This document shows positions 44,761 to 55,286 of a stretch of 64,000 nt of DNA, piece by piece. This DNA is from Amborella trichopoda (Eukaryota > Streptophyta > Magnoliopsida > Amborellales > Amborellaceae), in the NCBI RefSeq assembly GCF_000471905.2, contig NW_006499617.1, forward strand, positions 2,364,577 to 2,428,576. The letters are read 5' to 3'. Within the stretch, counting starts at the first letter, position 1. Each line of letters begins with the position of its first letter. The translations under genes and the position numbers were made by a program. Under the pieces are notes generated by a model. The model worked only from the letters and a program-made list of their open reading frames with translations, did no database searches and had not been told where the DNA came from.

Positions 44761-45540
44761 ATGGCACCTGTGTTGTTCAACCCGTTCATTCTAGTCGGGG
44801 ACTTCCTTATCCCTAAACTTTTGGGTGTCTCAGGAAAGAGAGTCGCTCAAGCTTCCTTCCCTACTCTCCTTCTGAGTCAGGACTCATGATCCGGCTTCAA
44901 GGTTCTCACCTGGATCGGTGTGAGAGGGGACTTAAAGGTCCCTGCCTCCCCACTTTCTTGCCCTGGTGGACTCTCCACCAAAGCCCCTTGCATTGGTAGT
45001 AGTCTTGCTGCCGCGCACCCAACTACTGGTAAATCTCCTACAAGTCATACTACTGTGGTACGCCGAAAGTTGCCCTATCAATCCCTCTGAAAGGCAAGCA
45101 AACTACCGTCGCTCCTGAGGTTCGCCACAAGGCAACCCCCCTATGCTCCTTCACAACTCCGAGCCTCCACACCTAGAGGGTCCGCACACAAAAGCGGAGG
45201 TCCTGAGGTCTTCATCCCTCGCACACACTCAAGTTGTCTATCCACTCGAGCCACACCTCGAGGCAACCCTCATGTTGCCTTGAGGTCGCATCCAGAGCCA
45301 GGACTTCTTTGGCCGAACCCAACAAGCATCATGAACACGCTTTCCACAGCTTGGGGCAGCGCTAGCTCTATGCCACCTCGAGCACAAGGGGGTCGACCGT
45401 TCCGTCTTCCATCCTGGCAAACACAGCTTCACCTTGTGAAAGACAAGTTCCCGCCTCGTCCCTCACAAACACAAGATCATGGGTATCAGACTCCTCAAGT
45501 TGAACCCACTGATCTAGCCCTGACTGACCCTTAAATCAAT
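44761..45540 (+). pseudogene. Element D 5' ORF upstream of gag
   Basis: The ATG at 44761 opens MAPVLFNPFILVGDFLIPKL, then SFPTLLLSQDS and a stop; the frame resumes with LTWIGVRGDLKVPASP. The later part, LRSHPEPGLLWPNP and QTQLHLVKDKFPPRPSQTQD (45280-45534), is repeated in the tandem array that begins at 45274. It is equivalent to 27162 in B and 9876 in A. No known domain. Confidence 0.55.
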
Positions 45541-46194
45541 TGATGGTTAACCCTAAAGGTTTACATGCACCATCTTTACAGGTGCCTCTTAGATCCAGAC
45601 TCTGGCAGTGTCACGACCCAGCTTCTTCCTTTACCGCTTCCCCGATGCCAGACAAGCACCTCGAGCCCTGGTACTCAAAGGTCTTCCCTAGAAATACCAT
45701 CTTCAGTCAGCCCCAGGCTAACTGAATACTCGGGCCTCACAAAAGAATTCGGAGCAACGTCTTGATGTCAGACGAAGCCCTCCAGCCTCCAAGAAAAGAA
45801 CCCAAGCCGTCGTTCAGTCTGCGGCCCCACTACCTGCTCCAGCTCATCGACATAGCCCTCGCTTGATAAAAGAAAATGGGGCAGCCCAGGTCCAAGACTT
45901 GGTTCAGGAATGAAGTGCACAACTGCCTCATGATCAAGCAAAAAAGAGTCATGCAAATCCTGACCAAGGAAACCTCCATGGCAGTAGAGGTCACCACCTT
46001 TGACGACCTCCTGCCTTGTAATCCTTTCCCATCTTCAAACTCTGGAGCCTAAGCAAGTCTAGGAAAACTTCTAAGTGATGACCACCCAGAAGTCACAGTC
46101 CCAAGATCGTCATGAACCATTCCTCACAAGATCAGCATACAAAGCCCGAGTCCATTCGGGGTAAGGTGAGCCCCTTCAGACCAACTTTCCATGC

Positions 46195-46527
46195 ATGACT
46201 CGCCAGCCTCAGCAGTCCACTGCATCACCTGACTCTGACCTCCCAGAAGAAATGGTCGGTGTCTTGGCCATCAATGATCCGAACAACGCTCAGGAGGAAT
46301 GGATGAACAAGTTCGAGGAAATGATGCAAGCCATCCTCGGAAAGAAGGAGCGCCTAGAGGCCTCTAGGCTCCCTTCATCCTCTGATTCCCCGACCATTGA
46401 GGACACAACTTCTAGGAAGACTCCCCCACCGGTCTCCCAAGACAACTCCTCTTCTTCCAGGGTCTCCCAAATCGACATAGATGCTATGGTGACCCATAGC
46501 CTCAAGAACAAGTTCTCGGGCTTGTAG
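46195..46527 (+). pseudogene. Gag N-terminal copy 1 (array unit 1)
   Basis: The ATG opens MTRQPQQSTASPDSDLPEEM, then VLAINDPNNAQEEWMNKFEE, MMQAILGKKERLEAS and IDIDAMVTHSLKNKFSGL, followed by a stop. The downstream gag core continues in another frame (PLFNGTTSPHQHTARFQAAC) to the unit end. The frame is truncated by the repeat junction, so it cannot give a full Gag. Confidence 0.7.
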
Positions 46528-47670
46528 GAGACACCACTCTGCTAAAAGCCGTAACCTTCGTACATTGACTAGGTGTCGTGTTTCCCCCAAACAACCAAAA
46601 AGGGAAACTCCCCCTGTTCAATGGTACTACGTCTCCTCACCAGCATACGGCCCGCTTCCAAGCGGCCTGTCAGGAGACAGCAACTGATGGATGTCTCCTA
46701 CTCCACCAATTTGTCGTGACTCTCGAAGGAGACAGCAACTGATGGACGTCTCCAACTCCAGCAACTCTTGTTGCCTTGAGGTCGCATCCAGAGCCAGGAC
46801 TTCTTGGGCCGAACCCTACATGCATCATGAACTCGCTTTCCACAGCTTGGGGCAGCGCTAGCTCTATGCCACCTCGAGCACAGGGGGGTCGACCGTTCCG
46901 TCTTCCATCCTGGCACACACAGCTTCACCTTGTGAAAGACAAGTTCCCGCCTCGTCCCTCACAAACACAAGATCATGCGTATCGGACTCCTCAGGTTGAA
47001 CCCACTGATCTAGCCCAGGCTGACCCCTAAATCACCGCATGGTTAACACCAAAGGTTTACATGCACCATCTTTACAGGTGCCTCTCAGATCCAGACTCTA
47101 GCTGTGTCACGACCCAGCTTCTTCCTTTACCGCTTCCCCGACGCCAGACAAGCACCTCGAGCCCAAGAATACCATCTTGAGCCAGCCCCAGGTTACCGAA
47201 TACCCGGGTCTCACAAAAGAATTCGGGGCAACGTCTTGATGTCAGACAAAGCCCTCCAGCCTCCAAGACAAGAAACCAAGCCGTCGTGCATTCTTGGGCC
47301 CCACTCCCTGCTCCAGCTCTTTGACATGGCCCTCGCCTGTTCGAAGAAAATGGGGCAGCCCAGGTCCTAGACTCGGTTCAGGAATGAGGTCCACAACTAC
47401 CTCATGATCTAGCAGAAAAGAGTCATGCACATCCTGACTCGGGAAACCTCCATGGCAGTCGAGGTCACCACCTTTGACGACCTCTTGCCTTGTAATCCTT
47501 TCTTCCATCTTCAAACTCTGGAGCTTGAGCAAGTCTAGAAATACTATTAAGTGATCACCACCCAGAAGTCACAATCCCAAGATCGTCATTAACCAGTCCT
47601 CACAAGATCGGCATACAAAGCCCGACTCCATTCGGGGTAAGGTGAGCCCATCCAGACTAACATTCCATGC

Positions 47671-48003
47671 CTGACTCGCCAGCCTCAGCAGTCCACTGCA
47701 TCACCTGACTCTGACCTCCCAGAAGAGATGGTCAGTGTCTTGGCCATCAATGATCCGAACAACACTCAGGAGGAATGGATGAACAAGTTCGAGGAAATGA
47801 TGCAAGCCATCCTCGAAAAGAAGGAGCGCCTAGAGGCCTCTAGGCCCCCTTTTTCCTCTGATTCCTCGACAGGTGAGGACACAACTCCTAGGCAGACTCC
47901 CCCTCCGGTCTCCCAAGACAACTCCTCTTCTCCCAGGGTCTCCCAAATTGACATAGATGCTATGGTGACCCATAGCCTCAAAAACAAGTTCTCGGGCATG
48001 TAA
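47671..48003 (+). pseudogene. Gag N-terminal copy 2 (array unit 2)
   Basis: Homologous to copy 1. The first ATG context is changed (CATGCCTGACTCGCC) and the recognisable frame starts at EEMVSVLAINDPNNTQEEWM. It ends at KNKFSGM with a stop at the same place as copy 1. Confidence 0.65.
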
Positions 48004-49138
48004 GAGACACCACTCTGCTAAAAGCCGTATCCTTCGTACATTGACTAGGTGTTGTATTTCTCCCAAACAACCAAAAAGGGAAACTCCCCCTGTTCAATGG
48101 TACTACATCTCCTCACCAGCATACGGCCTGCTTCCAAGCTTCCTGTCAGGAGACAGCAACTGATAGACGTCTCCTCCTCCACCAATTTGTCGTGACTCTC
48201 AAAGGAGATAGCAACTGATGAACGTCTCCTACTCGAGCAACTCATGTTGCCTGAGGTCGCATCCAAAGCCAGAACTTCTTGGGCCGAACCCTACATGCAT
48301 CATGAACTCGCTTTCCACAGCTTGGGGCAGCGCTAGCTCTATGCCACCTCGAGCACAGGGGGGTCGCCGTTCCGTCTTCCATCCTGGCACACGCAGCTTC
48401 ACCTTGTGAAAGACAAGTTCCCTCCTCGTCCTTCACAAACGCAAGATCATGGGAATCGGACTACTCAGGTTGAACCCACTGATCTAGCCCGGGCTGACCC
48501 CTAAACCACCGGATGGTTAACCCTAAAGGTTTACATGCACCATCTTTACAGGTGCCTCTCAGATCTAGACTCTGGCGGTGTCACGACCCAGCTTCTTCCT
48601 TTACCGCTTCCCCGACGCCAAACAAGCACCTCGAGCCCTAGTACTCTAAGGTCTGCCCTAAGATTACCATCTTGAGCCAGCCCCGGGTTAACCGAATACC
48701 CCGGCCTCACAAAAGAATTTGGGGCAACATCTTGATGTCAGACAAAGCCTTCCAGCCTCCAAGACAAGAACCCAAGCCGTCGATCATTCTTGGGCCCCAC
48801 TCCTTGCTCCAGCTCATCGACATGTCCCTCGCCTGTTCGAAGAAAATGGGGCAGCCTATGTCCTAGACTCAGTTCAGGAATGAGGGCCACAACTGCCTCA
48901 TGATCAAGCAGAAAAGAGTCATGGCAGTCAAGGTCACCACCTTTGACGACCACCTGCCTTGTAATCCTTTCTTCCATCTTCAAACTTTGGAGCCCGAGCA
49001 AGTCTACGAGTACTATTCAGTGATCACCACCCATAAGTCACAATCCCAAGATCGTCATGAACCAGTCCTCACAAGATCGACATACAAAGGCTGAGTCCAT
49101 TCGAGGTAAGCTGAGCCCCTCCAGACAAACTTTCCATG

Positions 49139-49472
49139 CATGACTCGCCAGCCTCAGTAGTCCACTGCATCACCAGACTCTGACCTCCCAGAAGTAATTG
49201 TCAGTGTCTTGTCCATCAATGATCCGAACAACGCTCAGGAGGAATGGATGAACAAGTTTGAGGAAATGATGCAAGCCATCCTCGGAAGGAAGGAGCGCAT
49301 AGAGGCCCCTAGGCCCCCTTCTTCCTCAGATTCCCCGATAGGTGAGGACACAACTCCTAGGCAGACTCCCCCTCCGGTCTCCCAAGACAACTCCTCTTCT
49401 CCCAGGGTCTCCAAAATCGACAAAGATGCTATGGTAACCCATAGCCTCAAGAACATGTACTCGGGCAAGTAG
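49139..49472 (+). pseudogene. Gag N-terminal copy 3 (array unit 3)
   Basis: The ATG is present (ATGACTCGCCAGCCTCAG) but a stop in the following codons (CAGTAG) breaks it. The frame resumes at SINDPNNAQEEWMNKFEEMM and ends at LKNMYSGK plus stop. Confidence 0.65.
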
Positions 49473-50636
49473 GAGACACCACTCTGCTAAAAGCCATATC
49501 CTTCGTACATTGACTAGGTGTTGTGTTTCCCCCAAACAACCAAAAAGGGAAACTCCCCCTGTTCAATGGTACTACGTTTGCTCACTAGCAAACGGCCCAC
49601 TTCCAAGCGGCCTGTCAGGAGACGACAACTGATGGATGTCTCCTACTCCACCAATTTGTCGTGACTCTCGAATGAGAAAGCAACTGATGGATGTCTCCTA
49701 CTCCAGCAACTCATGAGGCCTTGAGGTCGCATCCAGAGCCAGGACTTCTTGAGCCGAACCCTACATGCATCATGAACTCGCTTTCCACAGGTTGGGGCAG
49801 CGTTAGCTCTATGCCACCTCGAGCACAGGAGGGTCGACCGTTCCATCTTCCATATTGGCACACACACCTTCACCTTGTGAAAGACAAGTTCTCGCCACGT
49901 CCCTCACAAACACAAGATCATGGGTATCGAACTCCTTAGGTTGAACCCACTGATTTAGCCCTGGCTGACCACTAAATCATCGGATGGTTAACCCTAAAGG
50001 TTTACATGCACAATCTTTACAGGTGCCTCTCGGATCCAGACTCTGGCGGTGTCACGACCCAGCTTCTTCCTTTACCGCTTCCTCGATGTCAGACAAGCAC
50101 CTCGAGCCCTCGTACTCAAAGGTCTTCCCTAAAAATACCATCTTGATCCAACCCCGGGTTAACCGAATACCCGGGCCTCACAAAAGAATTCAGAGTAACG
50201 TCTTGATGTCAGACAAAGCCCTCCAGCCTCCAAGATAAGAACCCAAGCCGTCGTTCATTCTTGGGCCCCACTCCCTGCTTCAGCTCATCGACATGGCCCT
50301 CGCCTGTTCGAAGAAAATGGGGTAGCCCAGATCCTAGACTCGGTTCAGGAATGAGGTTCACAACTGCCTCATGATCAAGCAGAAAAGAGTCATGCAGATC
50401 TTGACTAGGGAAACCTCCATGGCAGTCGAGGTCACCACCTTTGACGACCTCCTGCCTTGTAATCCTTCTTCCATCTTCAAACTCTAGAGCCTGAGCAAGT
50501 CTAGGAATACTATTCAGTGATCACCATTTAGAAGTCACAGTCCCAAGATCGTCATGAACCAGTCCTCACAAGATCGGCATACAAAGCTCGAGTCCATTCG
50601 AGGTAAGGTGAGCCCCTCCAGACTAACTTTCCATGC

Positions 50637-51640
50637 ATGAGTCGCCAGGCTCAGCAGTCCACTGCATCACCTGACTCTGACCTCCTAGAAGAAATGGTTA
50701 GTGTCTTGGCCATCAATGATCCGAACAACGCTCAGGAGGAAGGGATGAACCAGTTCGAGAAAATGATGCAAGCCATCCTCGGAAAGAAGGAGCGCCTAAA
50801 GGCCTCTAGGCCCCCTTCTTCCTCCGATTCCCAGACCGGTGAGGACACAACTCCTAGGCAGACTCCCCCTCCGGTCTCCCAAGACCACTCCTCTTCTCCT
50901 AGGGTCTACCAAATCGACATAGATGCTATGGTGACCCATAGCCTCAAGAACAAGTTCTCGAGCATGTAGGAGACACCACTCTGCTAAAAGCCGTTTCTTT
51001 CGTACATTGACTAGGTGTCGTGTTTCCCTCAAACAACCAAAAAGGGAAACTCCCCCTGTTCAATGGTACTACGTCTCCTCACTAGCATACGGCCCGCTTC
51101 CAAGCGGCCTGTCAGGAGACAGCAACTGATGGACGTCTCCTACTCCACCAATTCGTCGTGACTCTCGAAGGACCATCCTTCCAGTGGTGTGCTCGGCAGC
51201 TGCCAAACTCGATGAACACTTGGCAAGAAATGGAGCAGTTGTGCTACCAATGCTTCTAGGAAGTCTAAAGGAATATGGAAACCATTGAGCTCCTCACCTT
51301 TATGCAAGACCTTGGTGAGCCGGTAGGCAAGTTCATCACCCGATGGAGAGAGTTAGCAACCTTTTACGCCACTCCCATGACCGAGATGGAAACCATCCAA
51401 ATCTGCATACGAAACATGCTTCCAGTGATTGCCCAACATGTTGAGGCACCCAATCCACCCTCCATGTCAGAGCTCATCTCTAAGGTAGTTCATTTCAAGG
51501 GATTGTTCAAGCACCACGAAAGCCCTCATCAGCAATCCTCTAACTCAATCTCTCGCTCCAGCAATTAAGGCAATGAAAAGGCAGTGATCAGTGTGGTCGT
51601 CACCATGACTGACATCAAAGGGGTGGCTCCACAAACTCTC
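50637..51640 (+). pseudogene. Element D gag proper (array unit 4 and continuation)
   Basis: ATG at 50637, MSRQAQQSTASPDSDLLEEM, MMQAILGKKERLKAS and MVTHSLKNKFSSM, then a stop. After 51172 the gag core continues: FQWCARQLPNSMNTWQEMEQ and, from 51275, METIELLTFMQDLGEPVGKF, ITRWRELATF and PPSMSELISKVVHFKG. This corresponds to 28818-29500 in B. It is the only array unit joined to the rest of Gag. Several stops separate the blocks. Confidence 0.8.
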
Positions 51641-51839
51641 GACTTATCTAAAGCATAGACGCCTCAGACCTGGGCAAGTAGCAGTCCTATAATGCAGTCC
51701 CACCTTCTAAAAATAGTAAACGAAACGACTATTGGATCCAACGGCAGAATAAGGTTTACCCCTTGGACACGGAGTGGACCCCTGCACTGCTTCAACTACT
51801 GTTAGAACATAACATGATCCAGCTGCTAGAGGTAACCAC

Positions 51840-52560
51840 TGTAGAGTCGTTGGGGCAGGAGTCGAATGAGAAGTAGTGTGCCTATCATAGGAGAGTAGCC
51901 CACCCCACTCATGATTGCTACAAGCTCTTAGACACTATCGAGGCCCTTATCAACAAGGGTAAGATAAAGCTTGAAGAGTTGAAAAAGGCATTCAGGGAAG
52001 CTGAGGAATCTCATATAGTCACGATCCAAGAGGACGATGGGGCACCCGCTATCCTTCATGCATTTTTCTCTACAATGCTCAAAGAAGGGATTGTCATGCC
52101 AAAGCCGACAAGGTAGCCCAAGTTCCTGCCTCTAGGGACCGAGAAGCTCTAGTGCGCGTAACACCAGATACGAGGTCATGATATCTGCGAGTGCACTTGC
52201 TTTCATAAACTCTTGGCAGAAAAGATGTAGTGGTGTCAGGAGGTTCAGGGCGACCCGGCAAGACACCCTAGGTCCCTCATCTATTTGTGAAAGAAGACCC
52301 TCAGATGCGAGCTCAGCAAAATACTGAGCAAGACTCTCTGCAGGCCCTATTTGAAGTAATGCTCTAGCAGAGTCATGTCACCCTTAAGTTAGCTAGACAG
52401 CCTAAGCGTCTTGCCTGGGGCATGGAAAAACTCTAGTGGCTCTATCACCAAGTGTGGGGTCACGAACTCAAGAAGTGCACTAGGTTCGAGGCCATATTCA
52501 CGGAGAAAGTCCAGCACGGGTACATCATCTGTGTGGTTCTCTCAGGACATGTCCAATCCC
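51840..52560 (+). pseudogene. Element D gag C-terminus with three knuckle motifs
   Basis: Motif 1 CAYHRRVAHPTHDC (51877-51918) is an intact CX2HX4HX4C, directly preceded by TAG. It is followed by KLEELKKAFREAEESHIVTI. Motif 2 (near 52153) has the same spacing but a stop inside. Motif 3 (near 52440) reads LYHQVWGHELKKC with the first Cys changed to Trp; element A has the intact form CPYHHVWGHELKEC. Such knuckles bind nucleic acid. Three in a row is more than the usual one or two. Confidence 0.7.
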
Positions 52561-53505
52561 TCGCCCTCTTTCAAGAGGAAGCCCCGCTACATGCCCCTCA
52601 TGAGCATGCACTAGACCTTTTCGAGCCCTCGACCTCTCAGCTCTGGGAGGTCTACCATAGGCGAAGTACGCTCAAATCCTTGAAACATGTAGTAGTCTAC
52701 CAAGCTAGGGCCACTCACCAGCCTGATAGGGCAATCCAAACACCCCCTTAGGGATCTCGAAGAGACGGCGAGCACTTAGGTCAGCCCGCCCAAGGAATCA
52801 TCTTCCTCAGCCACTAGTCAAGGAAGAATTCCTTAGGCCCCTTCCTTCTCTGCCGACCTTGCGGGACTTCATCCCAGGCACAGCTCGCATCATCTTATCG
52901 TCCAATCAGCCAGACGGCCCTGATTTTTCAATATCTCTGGAGTCGGTCAAAATGGGTGATGACGTTACAAGCACCCCACAACAGTCAAAGCCGGGGCATG
53001 ACCTTAAAGACCCCCTGCAAACGTCCAATTCCGGCGACGACGTAGAAAGCTGTCTGGAACATTCTAACTGTTCTTCTCCTTCCCCCTCCTCTGTTCCTTC
53101 TGTAGCTACACCTCAGTGATGCCTAGATTTTGACACTCTAAACAAAGAGTTTGGAGGCACCAGCCTCACTATGTCGTACCAAGAGCGCCTCAAAGAAATG
53201 CTGGCCCAAGCGGTAGGATTATCGACTGTCGCTGATGCCCTAGCAGCCCGGGGCAAAGCCAAGTCATCCTCGACCAACTCTATTAAAGAAGCCTCCTACA
53301 TGGTGCAGATCTTTGAAGTATCAGCTAGCACGGGGCAAATGAACTTAAGATCGAGAAAGGAGCTAGAGCCCACACCTCAAAAGATCAAGATCCTAAATTT
53401 CCTGATCCTTCACTTTCCCCTAAGCCTAAACCTCAAACCTCTACATCCCTAATACAAATTCTTATTACTGCCCCATCAACCCAGAACGCACCGACTGAAC
53501 AAAGT
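52561..53505 (+). pseudogene. Element D gag-pol spacer
   Basis: Blocks shared with A, B and C: LKDPLQTSNSGDDVESCLEH (53000-53060), DFDTLNKEFGGTSLTMSYQE (53130-53190), AQAVGLSTVADALAARGKAK and STGQMNLRSRKELEPTPQK. A proline-rich linker follows. No known domain; conservation in four copies suggests it is a genuine part of the polyprotein. Confidence 0.6.
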
Positions 53506-53511
53506 CAGCCA

Positions 53512-54234
53512 GTGTCACAAACCAGAACTCAACCAAAGCCTGTTCCTAAGCCTACCCTGCCACCTACACTAGTGACTGGATTAGAAACACAGAAGACGAA
53601 TGAGGATAAAGTAATATACGACATAATTGGGCACTTGAGAAAGCTTCCAGCCCTTGTAAGTATCGATGATGCCTTCCTGCTGTCTAGAGACTATTGTATG
53701 GCTCTGATCCAAGCTCTTTCTAACCTAGAGGTGTACGAGACTAAGGTGGAACCTATTGAGGTTGACCCAGCCTTTCTAAGTGGGTGCCTGACTATCTCCT
53801 TTTCCGAAGATGACCTTCAGTTGGGAGGAAAATTCCATAATGGCCCCCTCTTCATGAATGGTGAACTGCACTCCTACCCTCTCAATCGGATCATGCAAGA
53901 CGAAGGGTCAATAGTTAACCTGATCTCAAGAAGGATTCTCACTAGAATGGGATTGGGGTCTGACGACCTCACTCCTACCCACATCACTGTGCAAGGGCTC
54001 AACCAGTCAGGAGAAAAGCCAGCTGGCACAGTGTGTCTTCGCCTCAAGATCGGTGATCTCAACAATTACGCTCAGTTCCACATAATCGACACCGATACCT
54101 CTTGCAACGTCCTGCTTCATTTCCTTGGCTTCATGATCAGGGAGTGGTTCCTTCCACGCTCCACCAGTGTTTCAAGTACAGCTAAGATGGAAGGCAACAC
54201 ACAGTTTATGCTGACAAAAGACCGTTCCCCGTAG
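53512..54234 (+). pseudogene. Element D aspartic protease
   Basis: An open frame of 240 codons with a proline-rich start, DKVIYDIIGHLRKLPALVSI, ISFSEDDLQLGGKFHNGPLF, the active-site segment RIMQDEGSIVNL, LTRMGLGSDDLTPTHITVQG and NNYAQFHIIDTDTSCNVLL. The DGGS active site reads DEGS (GAA at 53902-53904), which would abolish or reduce activity. After CNVLL a frameshift near 54115 replaces the conserved HPWLHDQGVVPSTLHQCFKY segment, which is still readable in another frame. Confidence 0.75.
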
Positions 54235-55160
54235 CTGAAACTCACTACACCGACATCAAGTATTAATTCACAGACCTTCCAGCATCAGAAAGGCTAAAAG
54301 ATGATGATCAGAAGTTTGTGAGAGAGACAGGACCTTCGTCTCATGATGAAGTTGAGGATCTGGGCCGAATGATCACAGATATGTTAAAAGAAGAGGAAAG
54401 ACAAGCCAAGATCCTCCCTTTGACCCCCATTCACCCAAGTATGCCTTGCCACCTCTCCAAGGTCGTGGTGTCCTCTCTCAAGACGAGGCTTCTCCCACTA
54501 CTTCTAATTTGCCAAAAAAAAATGACGAGTCAGAAGTAGCCCTTGAGCCCGTGGAAGCCCCAGAGGTGGATCATCCAGCAAAAAGGGTCACTTATACATC
54601 AAACCAGCAAAAGGTTCTGCATGTCCCCGTCTCTCTTTTAGATCGGAACTGATGCACCAACTGCCACGGAAGGTACTCCAAATTCCGTCCTCCTCAAAAA
54701 AGGAGATCATCGGCAGCCAAAAGAAGGTCTTACACTTCTCCGGGGTTGTCGAGGAAGTACAAGCTAACAAGAGTTAACCCTCTGACTCTCAAGAACAAGA
54801 CCCCATGGTAGAGCTGAGAAGCAAGGGGCGTAGCCTCCAGAATCAGCTAAAAGCTATGCGCGTCGCTTCATAGCACTTAAAGGAGTTTGTCCCTAAGACT
54901 AAGACTTATGACGAGCTCAAAGTAATGTACCTCGTATCGAAGCCAAAGCTCCCTCAGACTGGAGCATTTACAGCGAGCAGGCTCATCAAATCATGAGGAC
55001 CATGAATTATGAGCCCATTTCCAATCAAATACTCAGGGGTGAGGTAGCAACTGCTCCCCCATTCGAGGTCATTGAAGCCACAGCAGGCTGCCATAAGATG
55101 AAGCAAGGAGTGGGCTACTCTTTCTTGTCTCAAATCAGGAAAGGGAGGAAGCAATAAAAT
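54235..55160 (+). pseudogene. Element D post-protease remnant, RT and integrase absent
   Basis: Broken frames follow the protease: DEVEDLGRMITDMLKEEERQ (54318-54539) and APSDWSIYSEQAHQIMRTMN with HKMKQGVGYSFLSQIRKG (about 54945-55157). I do not recognise them. No RT, RNase H or integrase motif occurs between 54234 and 59000 on either strand, so about 3 kb of pol is missing. The fragment ends at a TAA (55157) followed by a GAAGAAGAAAAAGA purine run. Confidence 0.5.
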
Positions 55161-55286
55161 GAAGAAGAAAAAGAGGGAACAAAAGACGTGCCATACACTG
55201 GGAAGAGAAAAGGGTCATTTCATTCATCAAGAAAAAATATTACAAGTCTCTTTTCTTTACAAAAAAAACAAGGAAAGAAGGCACCA

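Larger units (their letters stand above)
45274..51172 (+). repeat. Four-copy tandem array of about 1.47 kb in the 5' ORF-gag region of element D
   Basis: Units begin at 45274, 46770, 48246 and 49715 (lengths 1496, 1476, 1469 and 1458 bp). Each contains the end of the 5' ORF, a stretch with GTTTACATGCACCATCTTTA, and the first part of gag. Units 1-3 each end with about 40 bp of filler copied from just upstream (GACAGCAACTGATGGACGTC), then jump back. Unit 4 runs on into the rest of gag. Units are very similar by eye. A and B have a single copy of this region. Confidence 0.92.
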
